Shown: positions 46,528 through 56,807 of the stretch, one piece after another | Layout: every line of letters begins with the position of its first letter | Position numbering within the stretch: the stretch's first letter is position 1 | Made by a program: the position numbers and the translations under genes | The notes under the pieces: generated by a model | What the model saw: the letters and a program-made list of their open reading frames with translations, nothing else | The model's database searches: none | What the model was told of the DNA's origin: nothing | NCBI GenBank assembly: GCA_025526915.1 | Contig: JAHLKH010000086.1 | Coordinates: 43,047 to 107,046, forward strand | Direction: 5' to 3' | DNA: 64,000 nt | Source: Entophlyctis helioformis | Lineage: Eukaryota > Chytridiomycota > Chytridiomycetes > Chytridiales > Chytriomycetaceae

Positions 46528-46683
46528 TCCCAGCCAGTACGGCGAGCCAACACGGTAAGCCAGCCCCAAGACTGTGAATAAAACGCGAGCATGGAAGCCC
46601 CAGTGTTATCCTACGCAGGCATTTCTTCATTGCGCCAGTACTTTGTCAAGGATGGTTGCAGGACAGCTGTCGGCACCAGACGC

Positions 46684-47536
46684 TCAAAGCTGGCCGCACT
46701 TTGCAATGACAATCTTGGCAGACGTTCTGCCCGACTGCGAGCCGTACGACTCGATCTTGTTAACCACGTCCATGCCCTCGACGACGGATCCAAAGACGAC
46801 GTGCTTGCCATCGAGCCAAGCGGTCTTGACGGTGCACAAAAAGAACTGCGAGCCGTTTGTGCCGGGGCCGGCGTTGGCCATGGAGAGGACACCGGGGCCG
46901 GTGTGCTTGAGCGTAAAGTTCTCGTCGGCAAACTTCTCGCCGTAGATGGACTTGCCGCCGGTGCCGTTGTGGTTGGTAAAGTCGCCGCCCTGGCACATGA
47001 ACTGCGGGATGACACGGTGGAAGGACGAGCCGGCGTAGCCGAAGCCCTTTTCGCCCGTGCACTGCCGGTTGTGTTGTGTTGGGATGGTTGTGGATGGCAT
47101 GGCATGTTAGCGTTGGTCTCCTGGCTCGGCGATGGACTGGCCAAGGCAACAGACTCACGAGAGCGCGGAAGTTCTCGGCTGGCGGCGAGAGCGAGAGTGA
47201 GCGAGGCGAGGCAGACGGACGGGCAGGCGGGCAGGCAGGGGTTAGCAGACATCCACACACACAAGCGCACACTTGGCAGACTGGCATGCGGCCCCACCTG
47301 TCTTGGGCACAACGTCGGCACGGAGCTGCCGCAAGCCGTCGCACAGTGTCAGCACAGTGTCAGTGTCTGCAGCACAGCGAAGCACAGAGGCAGACGCAGG
47401 AGGCGGGCTGCACCTCCATGACGATGCGGCCAAGGCTCTGCGAGTTGGCCTGGACGTCAAAGTAGACTCTGGGGTTGGCCATGCTGGATGCACTGGACGC
47501 AAAGCGGAGGAGCGACGACGACCGGAAGGGACCCAT
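46684..47536 (-). CDS. Cyclophilin (peptidyl-prolyl isomerase), possibly dual-targeted
   Basis: Catalyses cis-trans isomerisation of prolyl bonds. Exons (minus): 47536-47414, 47325-47298 (28 nt), 47178-47159 (20 nt) and 47061-46684 sum to 183 codons. The core is typical: [38 protein letters not shown] with the catalytic Arg, [11 protein letters not shown], and [10 protein letters not shown] with the Trp that binds cyclosporin A. A Ser/Arg/Leu-rich extension before the internal MANPRV looks like a mitochondrial presequence, so alternative starts at 47536 and 47483 could give two locations, as for yeast and Neurospora cyclophilins. Two microexons are unusual. Confidence 0.93.
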
Positions 47537-47620
47537 GGCTGCTGCTTGTTGGTTGTTGGAAAACGGGCGAGATCTCACGAGCCGTTTATTAGAGAGTCAG
47601 AGGTGGGGAGGGGACGACGA

Positions 47621-48095
47621 CTAGGACGCAGATGGCTGCCCCGACAGCCACACCAGGCCCGCAGTGCCAAGCACGAGGCCGACGCCGCCCGCATAGGCGG
47701 CCACGAGGATGGGCGTGAACCGTTTGGCGGCTGACCGGTCCTGCAGATGGTAGATGAACGTGAGCGAAGGCCGGTTGATGATGGTGAAGCGGTGCATATC
47801 GCGGGCGAGTGCGGCGTGTCGCGACTGCGACGGGTGGTCGGGCTGGCTGGCCGTGTCGGCTGCGGACTGTCGAGAGGGTTAGTGGCGAGTCTGCTGCGTA
47901 CGAGTACGGGTGCGCAAACTGAAAGGGCGGCGAGGCCGTCTGGCGTGCAGGATGCTGTGGCGAGAATGGCATTGTTGATGGCGATGGCTCCTGGGGAAAT
48001 GCCTGGCGAGCCTTGTTGTCCAGCAGCGTCTGGTACCGCTGGTAGTTGCTGCCGGCCATGTGAGCAGCCTGGCTGTAGAGACCGTCGAATGCCAT
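47621..48095 (-). CDS. Small single-pass membrane protein, unknown
   Basis: I do not recognise a family. ATG at 48095 (MAFDGLYSQAAHMAG). The N-terminal part is Gln/Pro/Ser-rich; the C-terminal part in another frame reads ARDMHRFTIINRPSLTFIYHL and ends in a hydrophobic helix (ILVAAYAGGVGLVLGTAGLVWL) and a stop at 47621. The two frames must join near 47870-47900, by a short intron (GTAC donors and a CACTAAC branch-like site lie there) or a base error. A tail-anchored membrane protein is suggested. Confidence 0.5.
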
Positions 48096-48121
48096 GTTGG
48101 AAAGTGGTCGGAGAGAGACTT

Positions 48122-48131
48122 GTTATTATAA
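48122..48131 (-). promoter_or_regulatory. TATA-like element upstream of small membrane gene
   Basis: Reads CTTATAATAA on the minus strand about 27-36 nt before the ATG at 48095. Rare A/T patch in a GC-rich context. Confidence 0.4.
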
Positions 48132-48165
48132 GACATGCACAAATGGATCGCGCATGGATCGCGCA

Positions 48166-48789
48166 TCAGGTTGCTTTCCGACGGCCAGCTCGTCGCGACT
48201 TGGCCGGCTGCTGCGGCTGTGGTTCCTGCGGCTGTGGCTCCTGCGACTGTGGTTCCTGCGGCTGCTCAGCAGCGGCAGCATCGCCAGAGGGATCGTCGTC
48301 CGAGTCTGGCTCAAACACCCACTCGTTGCTGTCATCACCGTCGTCATTGTCGTTGGCATGCTGGCTGCGAGCACCAGCGCCAGTGCCAGAGCCAGCGCCA
48401 GAGCCTGGACCGAGCAGCTCTTCGTGCCACCTGAGCATCGCCGTCTTCTGCTTGGCCGTAAAGAACGGCACCTTGAGTGCGTCCTCAATCAGCGGCAGGG
48501 CCGACTCGCCCGTCCCTGCACTCCGTCCCGTGCCCGACGATCGGTGCAGCAGCGTAAAGTACGCCTCGACTGCACCAAACAGCCGTGCCTTGTCCTTGTC
48601 GGTGAACCGGTACTCTTGGTTGCGGAACATGAACCGCTGCAGCAGCCGCATGGCCTTGACGGCCTTGGCGTTGCTGCCCGTGCCTGTGCTGCCAGCAGCT
48701 CCCTGTGCGGAGGACTGCTGCTGCTGCTGCTGCTGTTGTTGCACAAACGCAGTCGCCTCTTGGTGAAACTGCCGCACTCGGTCCTCCAT
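48166..48789 (-). CDS. Hypothetical protein, poly-Gln N-terminus and acidic/Pro-Gln tail
   Basis: One uninterrupted frame of 208 codons from ATG 48789. A Gln tract follows MEDRVRQFHQEATAFV; the middle (AMRLLQRFMFRNQEYRFTDKDKARLFGAVEAYF) looks like a folded helical domain; the tail is acidic (DNDDGDDSNEW), then QEPQPQEP repeats and a basic end (KSRRAGRRKAT) that could be a nuclear signal. No family recognised. It lies 147 nt downstream of the Ase1 gene on the same strand. Confidence 0.6.
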   Translation of the reverse strand: MEDRVRQFHQEATAFVQQQQQQQQQSSAQGAAGSTGTGSNAKAVKAMRLLQRFMFRNQEYRFTDKDKARLFGAVEAYFTLLHRSSGTGRSAGTGESALPLIEDALKVPFFTAKQKTAMLRWHEELLGPGSGAGSGTGAGARSQHANDNDDGDDSNEWVFEPDSDDDPSGDAAAAEQPQEPQSQEPQPQEPQPQQPAKSRRAGRRKAT

Positions 48790-48936
48790 GGGATGGTGTG
48801 CCTGTCGGCTGGTGTCAGTCCAAGATCTTTGTTGAACGCCAAGGCAACCTCAACAACATCTGCCCCGCTCTCGCCACGCTCTCCTCAAAGGCAGTCCCGT
48901 AGCTCAGGATGCACTCCATGCCAGTGTTTATTGAGC

Positions 48937-51331
48937 TTAGCCGTTCAGGCGTTTGTGGGGCGTGGGCCGTGTGTGGGATACAATGCGGCCGAGATCCGTG
49001 ATGGACGAGGCTCGGCGCATGGAGCTCGGTTGACGCACATTGGGCGACGGTGGCACGGCTGCGTGGTGGCTGAGACTCGACGAGGATGGCGATCGCGGCA
49101 GACGCGGGCTCCGTGGTGCGGCCAGTCGCTGTGTCCCTTCTGCGGCTGGGGCAGCAGTAGCAGCAGCAGTTGAGTGGTGGTGCGGATGGCTTGGATGGCT
49201 GGCATGCGCGTGCGACGACGACGGCCGGCTCAGCACAAACATCGACTCGTTGATGAACCGGTTGGCAATCTCGTTGTCCTGTTGCTGCAAGTGTCAGCCA
49301 TACGCGATTGCTGAGATCAGTGCAATGTCTACATACCAATGTGTCAAGATACCGCTCGCCGTTCAACTCAAACTCCTGCTCCGTGTCTGTCGTTGCATCA
49401 GCATCCAGTTCATGTACACACATATGTGCAAGAACAAGCCAACGCTGCTCACCATTCTCGTATGCCGTCACAGCATCGCGCAGCAGCATCTCGGTCTTCT
49501 TCAGCGTCGGCAAGCACGTCTTGCGGAACTTTTCCTCGTCGAGCAGCTGGAACGATGGGCGGAACAGACGCTTCGGGTCCGACGCCGTCGTCTCAAAGTC
49601 CTTCATCCGCTGCAGCAGCATCTTGCGGTCGTCGATGAGCTTGTAGATGGACTGGTAGCGGTTGAACCGGGTCTGCAGACTGCCCTCTTCCTGCTCGAGC
49701 CGCACTGCCGTGATGGGCGAGTACAGATCTGTGGAATCGCCGACGTGTGACGGCGTATGCGTGGTTGGTGAGCGTTGGTGCCCCTGTCTCGCGATGGCAT
49801 ATGAACAAGGACTTACGAGTGTCATTGAGCGATGCCATGAAACGCGTCTGGTAAGGTTCGTTGACATGGCACTTGGTCCACAGCTGCTGCACCGACTCGA
49901 GCAGCTGATTGCACCTGTTAGTCGGGTGCACAACGCCGCAGTCAACTGCATACCTCGTGACTCACAGTATCGATGCGGTGCTTCATCTTGGCCATCCACT
50001 CCTCTCTGAGCGACTCGCAAATCTCTTCATACTGCCCAACGACGTCAGCTTCCGAACACCATCAATGCATGCTGTGCCAACGCCTCCTTCTCACCTCGTC
50101 CAGCCGCGCGAGATCCGTCTCGATGGACACGCGCGTCTCGGGGGCCGTCTGCAGCTCTTCCCAGAACGCCACGATTTCGCTCGTGACGGCCGACAGTCTC
50201 GCCATCAGAGATTCCGTAACCACTGCAACCTGACGAACCGCATCATCCAGCGCAGAGCACAGGTCGAGCGACAGTGGCGGGAACGTCTGATCCGTGTCGG
50301 ACTGAATGGCTGCCATAAAGTCACGGACGTTGGATGGGATGTGTTTGTCTGGCAGTTGCGACAGGCTGGACTGCAGCAGAGACTTGGCGGTATCGATACG
50401 CTCTTGGCGCGCATCCTGTGTTTACGGTTTGTCAGCCAGTTCATCTGCCTCGATGCGTTGACCATGGGCCAGCTTGCCTTGGCTATATGGACCGCTGCAA
50501 GCGCATTGCGACGATCGGCGACGTCGGCCAGAGTCAACGCCACTGGAGCCTGTGCACCACTCGTCAGGTCAGTGCGTGAATCGTCAACGGGAAACAAGGC
50601 AGAAATGAACAGACCGGAAGCGACCACGTCCAGTCAGGCATCATGGCCGCAATTCTGGCATAGTCGGCAGCCATGGCATCCATCTCAGCCCGCCGATCGG
50701 CACGTAGTCGCTCCAACTCGCTCATCGCATCTGTCAGCATGCCGATGGCCTCGATTGGCGTCTGGTGCTTGCCAGATACATGGCGCTGATCCGCATCCTC
50801 GCCGAGCTCAGCACGCATTGCATCTACTTGCTCCTGAGCATCGCCCGTCAGTCACGCATCGCCTACACACGTACAAGCTGTAGACATGCGCACCTGCAGG
50901 CTGTGCATCTGTGCAAGTAGCCGCTCACGATGCTCCAACGGGGCCGACACCACTCGATGCACCAGACCCTCGAGTTGCTAGCGTCACCCGTCAGCTGCAG
51001 CCCCAACGCCAGGCAACAGGGCGTCGCCAGCGTACACTCAGCGTATCTGTCCATGCGCCGTCGAGCTCGTAGCGTGCGTCGGCCGAGTCCTGCTCAACCA
51101 GCTCGGCGCAGACGTGTAACGTGTGCAGCAGCCTGCGTATCTTGTCGACAGCAGCCAGCGGTGGCTGTGTGCGGTGTGAGTGCGTCATACAGAGCCATGA
51201 GTATGCAGGTGGGTTGTACGCACCAGCGCACTGCATGATGTGTGTGTCGGAGCTGGGTCTGCACCCGCCGCCTCGGTCTGCTGGCACTGCTGGGCACGAG
51301 TACTGGCGCTGTTGTCCGTGTCGGCCGCCAT
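48937..51331 (-). CDS. ASE1: Microtubule bundler PRC1/Ase1/MAP65
   Basis: Crosslinks antiparallel microtubules in the anaphase spindle midzone. Eleven exons (minus): 51331-51224, 51164-51036, 50977-50894, 50833-50615, 50549-50493, 50415-50095, 50031-49966, 49904-49817, 49728-49453, 49386-49337 and 49284-48937; they total 582 codons in frame. The first about 330 residues are coiled coil (dimerisation rod). Residues about 329-466 carry the MAP65 microtubule-binding core: SVQQLWTKCHVNEPYQTRF, FETTASDPKRLF, LLDEEKFRKT, LPTLKKTE and FELNGERYLDTL. The C-terminus is Ser/Pro/His/Arg-rich, as in other Ase1 proteins, where it adds diffuse microtubule contacts and Cdk control. Two early introns use weak donors (GTCTGT, GTCCAT), so those joins are less sure. 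Symbol by homology. Confidence 0.88.
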
Positions 51332-51744
51332 CTTGGCCAAGATCACCGCGACCGTGTCTTGTGCGAATGAGAGTTGTGCGATGTGATGGACGCTCGAGCG
51401 AGATGGCCAGCTCTCGCTCTGCACAAGACGGTTGGGATGGTGCGCACGCTGCGTGGCGTGACAAGACACCTTTCTGCGTGTATGTCGTGTCCAAGCGACC
51501 AAGAAGCCTTGCCACTTTGCGGGAGCGGTCGCATGAGGCGATCTGCACCAGCGGCACAACAAGTGCTCGGCAAGCCACCAGAGAGCACGGCGGCTGTGCG
51601 AGTGTGAGCAGCCGTGCCCTTGGTCAGGGGCGGCATCGAGCATGCGGCACATGGCATCGAGCACACACTCCAAGATCCGTAATGCCAGACGAGCCGAGTG
51701 TCGCTCGCTCCGAGAGATCTGTTCACCCGAGTTTTGCCGCCGCC

Positions 51745-51752
51745 ACATAAAG
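51745..51752 (+). promoter_or_regulatory. TATA-like element before Ecm4-type GST
   Basis: ACATAAAG about 34-41 nt before the ATG at 51786; consistent with a short leader. Confidence 0.35.
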
Positions 51753-51785
51753 CAACGCTGCAGCAGAGCCCAAACCCACAGCGCC

Positions 51786-52932
51786 ATGACGACTGCAGCG
51801 TGAGTGTGCTGCCGGCCGATCACGCCTGCTGCTGCCTGCCTGTCCACGGCCATGCGCTGACAGCAACACCCGCCCGTGCACACAGCGACGCCGATAGCCG
51901 CCCCGCCGGCCAGACCATCGAGTGGAAGACGACCAACGGCGAGTTCATCCGCCAGGTGTCGTCGTTCCGCAGCACCATCAGCACCGACCCCGCCAACCCG
52001 TTCCAGCCCGAGGCCGACCGCTACGTCCTGTACATCTCGCACGCCTGCCCATGGGCCCACCGCGCGGCCATCGTGCGCTCGCTCAAGGGCCTGCAGCATG
52101 TGCTGCCGCTCGCTGTCGTTGACTGGCACCTCGCATCGGACCTGGGGTGGCACTTTAGCAGCCCTGATGTGACGCCTGGCGCGACCGAGGAGCCGCTGTA
52201 TGGCTTCAAGTACCTCCACGAGCTGTACTACAAGGCCAACCCAGACTACTCGGCGCGGTTCACCGTGCCGGTGCTGTGGGACAAGAAGCTCGGCACCATT
52301 GTCGTACGTCTGCTGTGCTGCCCTACGCTATGCTGCTGTGCGTGCACGATCTGACTCGACTTGCACTGGACACACAGAACAACGAGAGCTCAGAGATCAT
52401 CCGCATCCTCAACACTGCGTTTGACCAGTGGAGCTCGGCGCCGGGCGTGACGTACTACCCGGAACACCTGCGTCCGCAGATCGATGCCATCAACAGCTGG
52501 GTCTACGACACGGTCAACAACGGCGTGTACAAGTGCGGATTCGCGACGACACAGGCAGCATACGCGAGCAACGCGGCGGCGCTCTTTGCCTCCCTCGCCC
52601 GCCTCGAGAGCATCCTGTCCGCCACGCCCTATCTCGTCGGCGACACGTTCACCGAGGCCGATATCCGCCTGTTCACGACCATCATGCGGTTCGATCCCGT
52701 GTACCACACGCACTTCAAGTGCACGAGCGGCACCATTGCCCACGACTATCCGGCCATCCTGAACTGGTGTCGCCGCGTGTACCAAATGCCTGGCATCAAG
52801 GAGACGGTGAACATGGTGCACATCAGACACCATTACTATGTCTCGCACGTCAAGATCAACCCGACGCAGATTGTGCCGCTGTGGGACGGCCCCGACCTTG
52901 CCGTGCCTGCCGTCTTTGAGCCGCGCGTCTAG
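51786..52932 (+). CDS. Glutathionyl-hydroquinone reductase (Ecm4/GST xi class)
   Basis: Reduces glutathionyl-quinones/hydroquinones using glutathione. Exon 1 is only 11 nt (51786-51796), then 51886-52303 and 52378-52932; total 328 codons. The thioredoxin-like half has the catalytic Cys58 in SHACPWAHR, preceded by the family's GEFxRxxSxFR segment; VPVLWDKKLGTIV.NNESSEIIRILN matches the glutathione-binding cis-Pro and Glu-Ser; the helical C-terminal half has YLVGDTFTEADIRLFTTIMRFDPVYHTHFKC and YPAILNWCRRVYQMPGI. Predicted cytosolic. The second exon begins at an acceptor CACACAG, and the 11-nt coding start is needed to supply the ATG. Confidence 0.94.
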
Positions 52933-53041
52933 ATCCGGCTCTCGCTGACCATCGCACACCTTGAATGAAGCACCTGCACATTGTAGTCGAGTTCATTTTG
53001 TACACACCGAGTGCTGCCCTTGCACCTGTTGCCTTGGCGTC

Positions 53042-53932
53042 TCAGCTGCAGCTGTCGAGGAACGCGGCGATCTGCTCGTGTCCGCACCGTGATGCCAGCT
53101 TGCTGGCCAGCCGGTCGCGCACATGTGCCTGCACGCCACACTCGGTCACGAGACACTTGACCACGTCGTCGTGGCCCTCCATACATGCCACCATCAGGCA
53201 AACTGCTCCGCACGCGTTGGCATCAACGAGCTGTCCGCCCGGATCGCCCGTGTCGCCCGTGCTGCCACCATCCGCACCAGGCCTACCTCGTCGGCACCGC
53301 GCGAGCAGCCGCACAATACAGGTGTTGCCTGCCCAGCACGACTGGTAGAGCGCCACGAGACCGGCAGGCAGCACGCCCGGACAGGCGTCAATCAGCATCA
53401 TGTACCGCTCGAGCGAATGCATGTCGTCGTACACGCGGACACCGGCCGATACCATGAGCCCACGAATGTAAAGCGACATGTCCGCGTTGCGGTCGGCGCC
53501 GTGCTGGATGAGAAGCCATGCAAACTGCGCACTGTCCTGCTGTGTTTGGTTGTTGGCGTGCGACGTGGCGGTTGCCATGTCTCCACCCGATCGTGGTCGT
53601 GGTTGTGACAAAGAGGGCGAACAGGGCGACCGGGACCGACGGATGGGTGTTGCAGCCACATCCACCAGCCAGTGCGCCAGCCACAGCGCACTGACCGTCG
53701 TGTGGCTCAGGATATAGGCGGCCAGGCGTGGCTTGGTCGCTCGCACGCAGACGTCGATGCTCGATTGAGTGTCGGCCGTGTGCCCGAGCAGCCAGCCGGA
53801 CTGCACAGACACCAGCGACCAGAGCGCTGCCAGCCGCTTGCAAGTGGCCGCGAGACGCGCCGGCCGGTCGGCCAGCTCGAGTAGCCGCATCAAGCAGAGA
53901 TCCGGCAGTGCCAGCAGCGACAACAACCGCAT
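53042..53932 (-). CDS. F-box-like/ankyrin protein
   Basis: Single exon of 297 codons, no break. The N-terminus (LLALPDLCLMRLLELADRPARLAATCKRLAALW) has the F-box pattern that would bind Skp1 of an SCF ubiquitin ligase. The rest carries degenerate ankyrin repeats, including AWLLIQHGADRNADMS, ANACGAVCLMVACMEGHDDVVKCL and SKLASRCGHEQIAAFL. A role as a substrate adaptor is inference. It differs in repeat type from the 28-residue-repeat genes at 299 and 11573. Confidence 0.68.
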   Translation of the reverse strand: MRLLSLLALPDLCLMRLLELADRPARLAATCKRLAALWSLVSVQSGWLLGHTADTQSSIDVCVRATKPRLAAYILSHTTVSALWLAHWLVDVAATPIRRSRSPCSPSLSQPRPRSGGDMATATSHANNQTQQDSAQFAWLLIQHGADRNADMSLYIRGLMVSAGVRVYDDMHSLERYMMLIDACPGVLPAGLVALYQSCWAGNTCIVRLLARCRRGRPGADGGSTGDTGDPGGQLVDANACGAVCLMVACMEGHDDVVKCLVTECGVQAHVRDRLASKLASRCGHEQIAAFLDSCS

Positions 53933-54061
53933 GCCGGTGTTATTGGAGGAGAGTGTGGTGAGGAAGCGCCAACTGTATTTTCAGAAAGAAACGGAGGGAA
54001 TGATGCATAGAATGACAGATGGAAAAGAGGAGACCATGTGTGCACCACATATCGGGCCGCT

Positions 54062-55861
54062 TCAGACGCGCGACTCTGAATTAGCAACGCGCGCTCGAGA
54101 GACGTTGGACACGACAAGCGGCACGGGTGCGGCATCATGGCTGGCCGAGGCCATCTGGCTGCCGTCCGTGCTCGTGGGCTGGTGGCTGGCCAGCCAGGTC
54201 GGCGTGCCCCGCACCGACGCTGCGTACTTGCTGGCCGCGCGCTTTTCTTTCTGCAGGTACTCTTCGGCAGGATCGATAAGGATTTGCGCGGGGGCAGGCT
54301 TGCTGTTGAGTTCCGAATGCCGCCGGCTGGCTTTGACTACTGCTGCTGATGCTGCTGCTGCTGTTGAAAGAGCGGCGCTAATGGACTCTGGGACGGACTG
54401 CATGCGCTGAGGTGCACCGTATGCGACAGGCGTGTGCAGCGGCCGCGACGCGGTTCTGTGGTGTGAGGGTAGCCCCATGTTGGCGCTGCTCTCGTAGCCG
54501 CTGCCGTAGCCGCTACCGTAGCCACTTCCATAGCCGCTGTGGTAACCGCTGTGGTAGCCGCTCCTGAAGCCCGGCTGGCTCGCAGTAGGCAAGTCATTGT
54601 CGGACGAGATGTAGCCGGTCACCATCGACAGCGGACGCACGGCTCGTTCAGATCGGATGGATCCAGTGAGGCCAGGCACGAGCACGCCATTGTAGCCAGA
54701 CGCATCGCTGTCGGTGCCGTCGTCCGTGTCGTCGGGGTTGCTGTCGTAGGACGAGAGGCCCGACACGGACGGGGGCGACGACGGCATGTACACGGGCATG
54801 CCGCTCAGCGACGTGCTGACGACCGACATCTGCGAGTGGCGCTTCTTGGGTGCCACCACCGACTCGGTCGACGGGCTGTTGGACAGGTGGTGGAACGGCA
54901 GCTGCTGCTGCGACAGGCGGCGGGACATCCGTGCCCTGCTGCCCCGCGGCGACACTGGCCTGTCTGCAGCAGGCTCGCCTGCACTGCCGCCGTTGATGAC
55001 GACGATGGCGGGCAGACGCGACAGAGAGAAGGCGCTTGCGCCACTACCACCACCACCGCCGCCACCGCCCAGGCTCATCAGGTCGGCACCGGCAGGGAGC
55101 GTGCCATGGTGGCTCAGGGACACGGACGGGCTACGTGTGCGGCGGCTCACCGAGACGACGTCGACGTCAGAGCCCTGATCTGGGCCACCAGGGCTTCCCG
55201 GGCCGCTCTCTTCGAGCGACAGCAGATTCGACAGGCGTCGCTCGCGCGAGTGTTTCTTCTGCACCTGCTTCGGCTTGTGGTACCGCACATAGTACACGAT
55301 GCCGAGCACGGCGACAATGGCAACGAGCAGCGCTACGATGGATCCGGCCACGCCGTAGATGATGAGCCTGCTGGACGATGCCGAGGGCGGTGGGCCGGCC
55401 GGCCGTGCAGACGGGAGCCCGGCGAGCTGGCCGGCCGAGTCGGTGGGCGGCAGACCGGCGCCGTCTGGATAGTCGCCAGAGTTTTGGTGGCCATCTTGGC
55501 CGTCAGACGACGAGTGATCTGGGTCGACGGTGTCGGTGTCTGTGGGCTGCGGGCTGGCACTGGCTGCAGGGACATCCGAGGTTGCAGGGAGCAGCGATGT
55601 CGTTGTCGTTGCTGTCGTTGCTGTGGTTCGTGAGCGTCTTGGAGCCTGCGGTTGGCGAAGCAACGCGACGCAGCGGACCGGGGCAGGGGTTGGCGTGCCG
55701 GGCGGAGATACCAGGCCGATGCGATGCGATGATGATGCGATGATGCGATGTCGTCGACGGGTGGATGGGTTGGTGGATGGATGGCGTGCACGCGCACATG
55801 CACAAGGGCACCAGGGCACGCACAAGGGCACGCATAAGAGCACGCGCGTTTGAGGCGGCAT
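54062..55861 (-). CDS. Single-pass membrane protein, Ser/Thr ectodomain and long Ser-rich tail
   Basis: 600-codon open frame; no family recognised. ATG 55861 is followed by a hydrophobic Cys/Pro-rich stretch (VLLCVPLCVPWCPCA) that may be a signal peptide, then a Thr/Ser/Pro/Asp-rich ectodomain, a clear transmembrane helix at about 170-195 (YGVAGSIVALLVAIVAVLGI) and a basic juxtamembrane KPKQVQKKHSRERR. The cytoplasmic tail has a poly-Gly run, many SP and RxxS sites and a tandem repeat HSGY/GSGY at 54488-54565 (minus). Architecture resembles fungal Wsc/Mid2-like wall-stress sensors, but without a WSC domain. The start could lie on an unseen upstream exon. Confidence 0.6.
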   Translation of the reverse strand: MPPQTRVLLCVPLCVPWCPCACARARHPSTNPSTRRRHRIIASSSHRIGLVSPPGTPTPAPVRCVALLRQPQAPRRSRTTATTATTTTSLLPATSDVPAASASPQPTDTDTVDPDHSSSDGQDGHQNSGDYPDGAGLPPTDSAGQLAGLPSARPAGPPPSASSSRLIIYGVAGSIVALLVAIVAVLGIVYYVRYHKPKQVQKKHSRERRLSNLLSLEESGPGSPGGPDQGSDVDVVSVSRRTRSPSVSLSHHGTLPAGADLMSLGGGGGGGGSGASAFSLSRLPAIVVINGGSAGEPAADRPVSPRGSRARMSRRLSQQQLPFHHLSNSPSTESVVAPKKRHSQMSVVSTSLSGMPVYMPSSPPSVSGLSSYDSNPDDTDDGTDSDASGYNGVLVPGLTGSIRSERAVRPLSMVTGYISSDNDLPTASQPGFRSGYHSGYHSGYGSGYGSGYGSGYESSANMGLPSHHRTASRPLHTPVAYGAPQRMQSVPESISAALSTAAAASAAVVKASRRHSELNSKPAPAQILIDPAEEYLQKEKRAASKYAASVRGTPTWLASHQPTSTDGSQMASASHDAAPVPLVVSNVSRARVANSESRV

Positions 55862-56807
55862 GGCCGTGTTGTGTCAGCAAGGGCTCAGGGCCGACATCAT
55901 CGCAGCCATCACAGTGTCGGAGATGGCGGGGGCGAAGGGGCGAAGGGGGGAGGGGAGTTGGCAGCGTCAGGGGCTGCACGGCGATAAGCGCAGGCCTGCA
56001 GGCTGGTTGCTTGCAGCACGGGCACGGCAGGCGCATGTGCACAGCGGGCGGCAGCGAGCGCACGAAAGCGGACTCGTGGCACAGCGATATACAGGCGGGC
56101 TGGCTGGCGGGCCGGCAGGCAGCCGAGTGGAGGGCAGTGGCATGCAGCCGAGTGCAGGCGGATAAAATTTGCCTGCTGGTCGCTGGTCGCTGCTGGTCGC
56201 TGCTGGTCGCTGCTTGGAGAGATGCGGGCGATGAGGGCGACGCAGCCATTGCGCGGCAGATACAAGGGGCGTGCGGGCGTGTGCACGGGCAGAGCGGCGG
56301 CAGCGGCAGCGACGCAGCGACGGGACTCACCGGTCTGGCTGGCGACGACATGGCCGAACGTGTGCGGGGTGCGTGCGTGCGTGTGTGCGAGCGTGGTGCG
56401 AGCGAGCGGGCTGCGAGTGGAAAGGTTGGACTGCCCGTGGCCTATCGGGCCTTGTTTTTGTGGGTTTGTGTTGAGGCGGCAAGATCGTCATTGCCGGCAG
56501 ATGGCCGCCTGATGGCTGCTGGCCGCGACCGCACTTGGCGTCCACCAGCCGCTGCTCGCAAGGATCGGCATGGTGGGGCAGGGCGCCGTGGCGTGGCGTG
56601 GCAGCCGATGCAGCCAGCCGATGCAGCCAGCCGATGCAGCCGAGCAGCCGAAGCAGCCGGCCTGCCACTGCCCGCCTCGACGACGCCTGCGCCAGATCGC
56701 GCCGGGCCACGGCAGATCCAGCGAGGCCACGCGCTGCCCGCCTCCTTGGCCGCTCAACCCACAACCACAACAACCACAACCACAACCACGAACAACCGAC
56801 CGCAAGC
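55862..56807. other. Long intergenic region between divergent genes
   Basis: 945 nt between two divergent genes. A long plus-strand open frame crosses it but its composition is repetitive. Repeats seen: GCTGGTCGCT units at 56168-56215 and GATGCAGCCAGCC units at 56598-56640. CACAACAACC-type repeats precede the mitofissin ATG. No supported gene. Confidence 0.4.
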
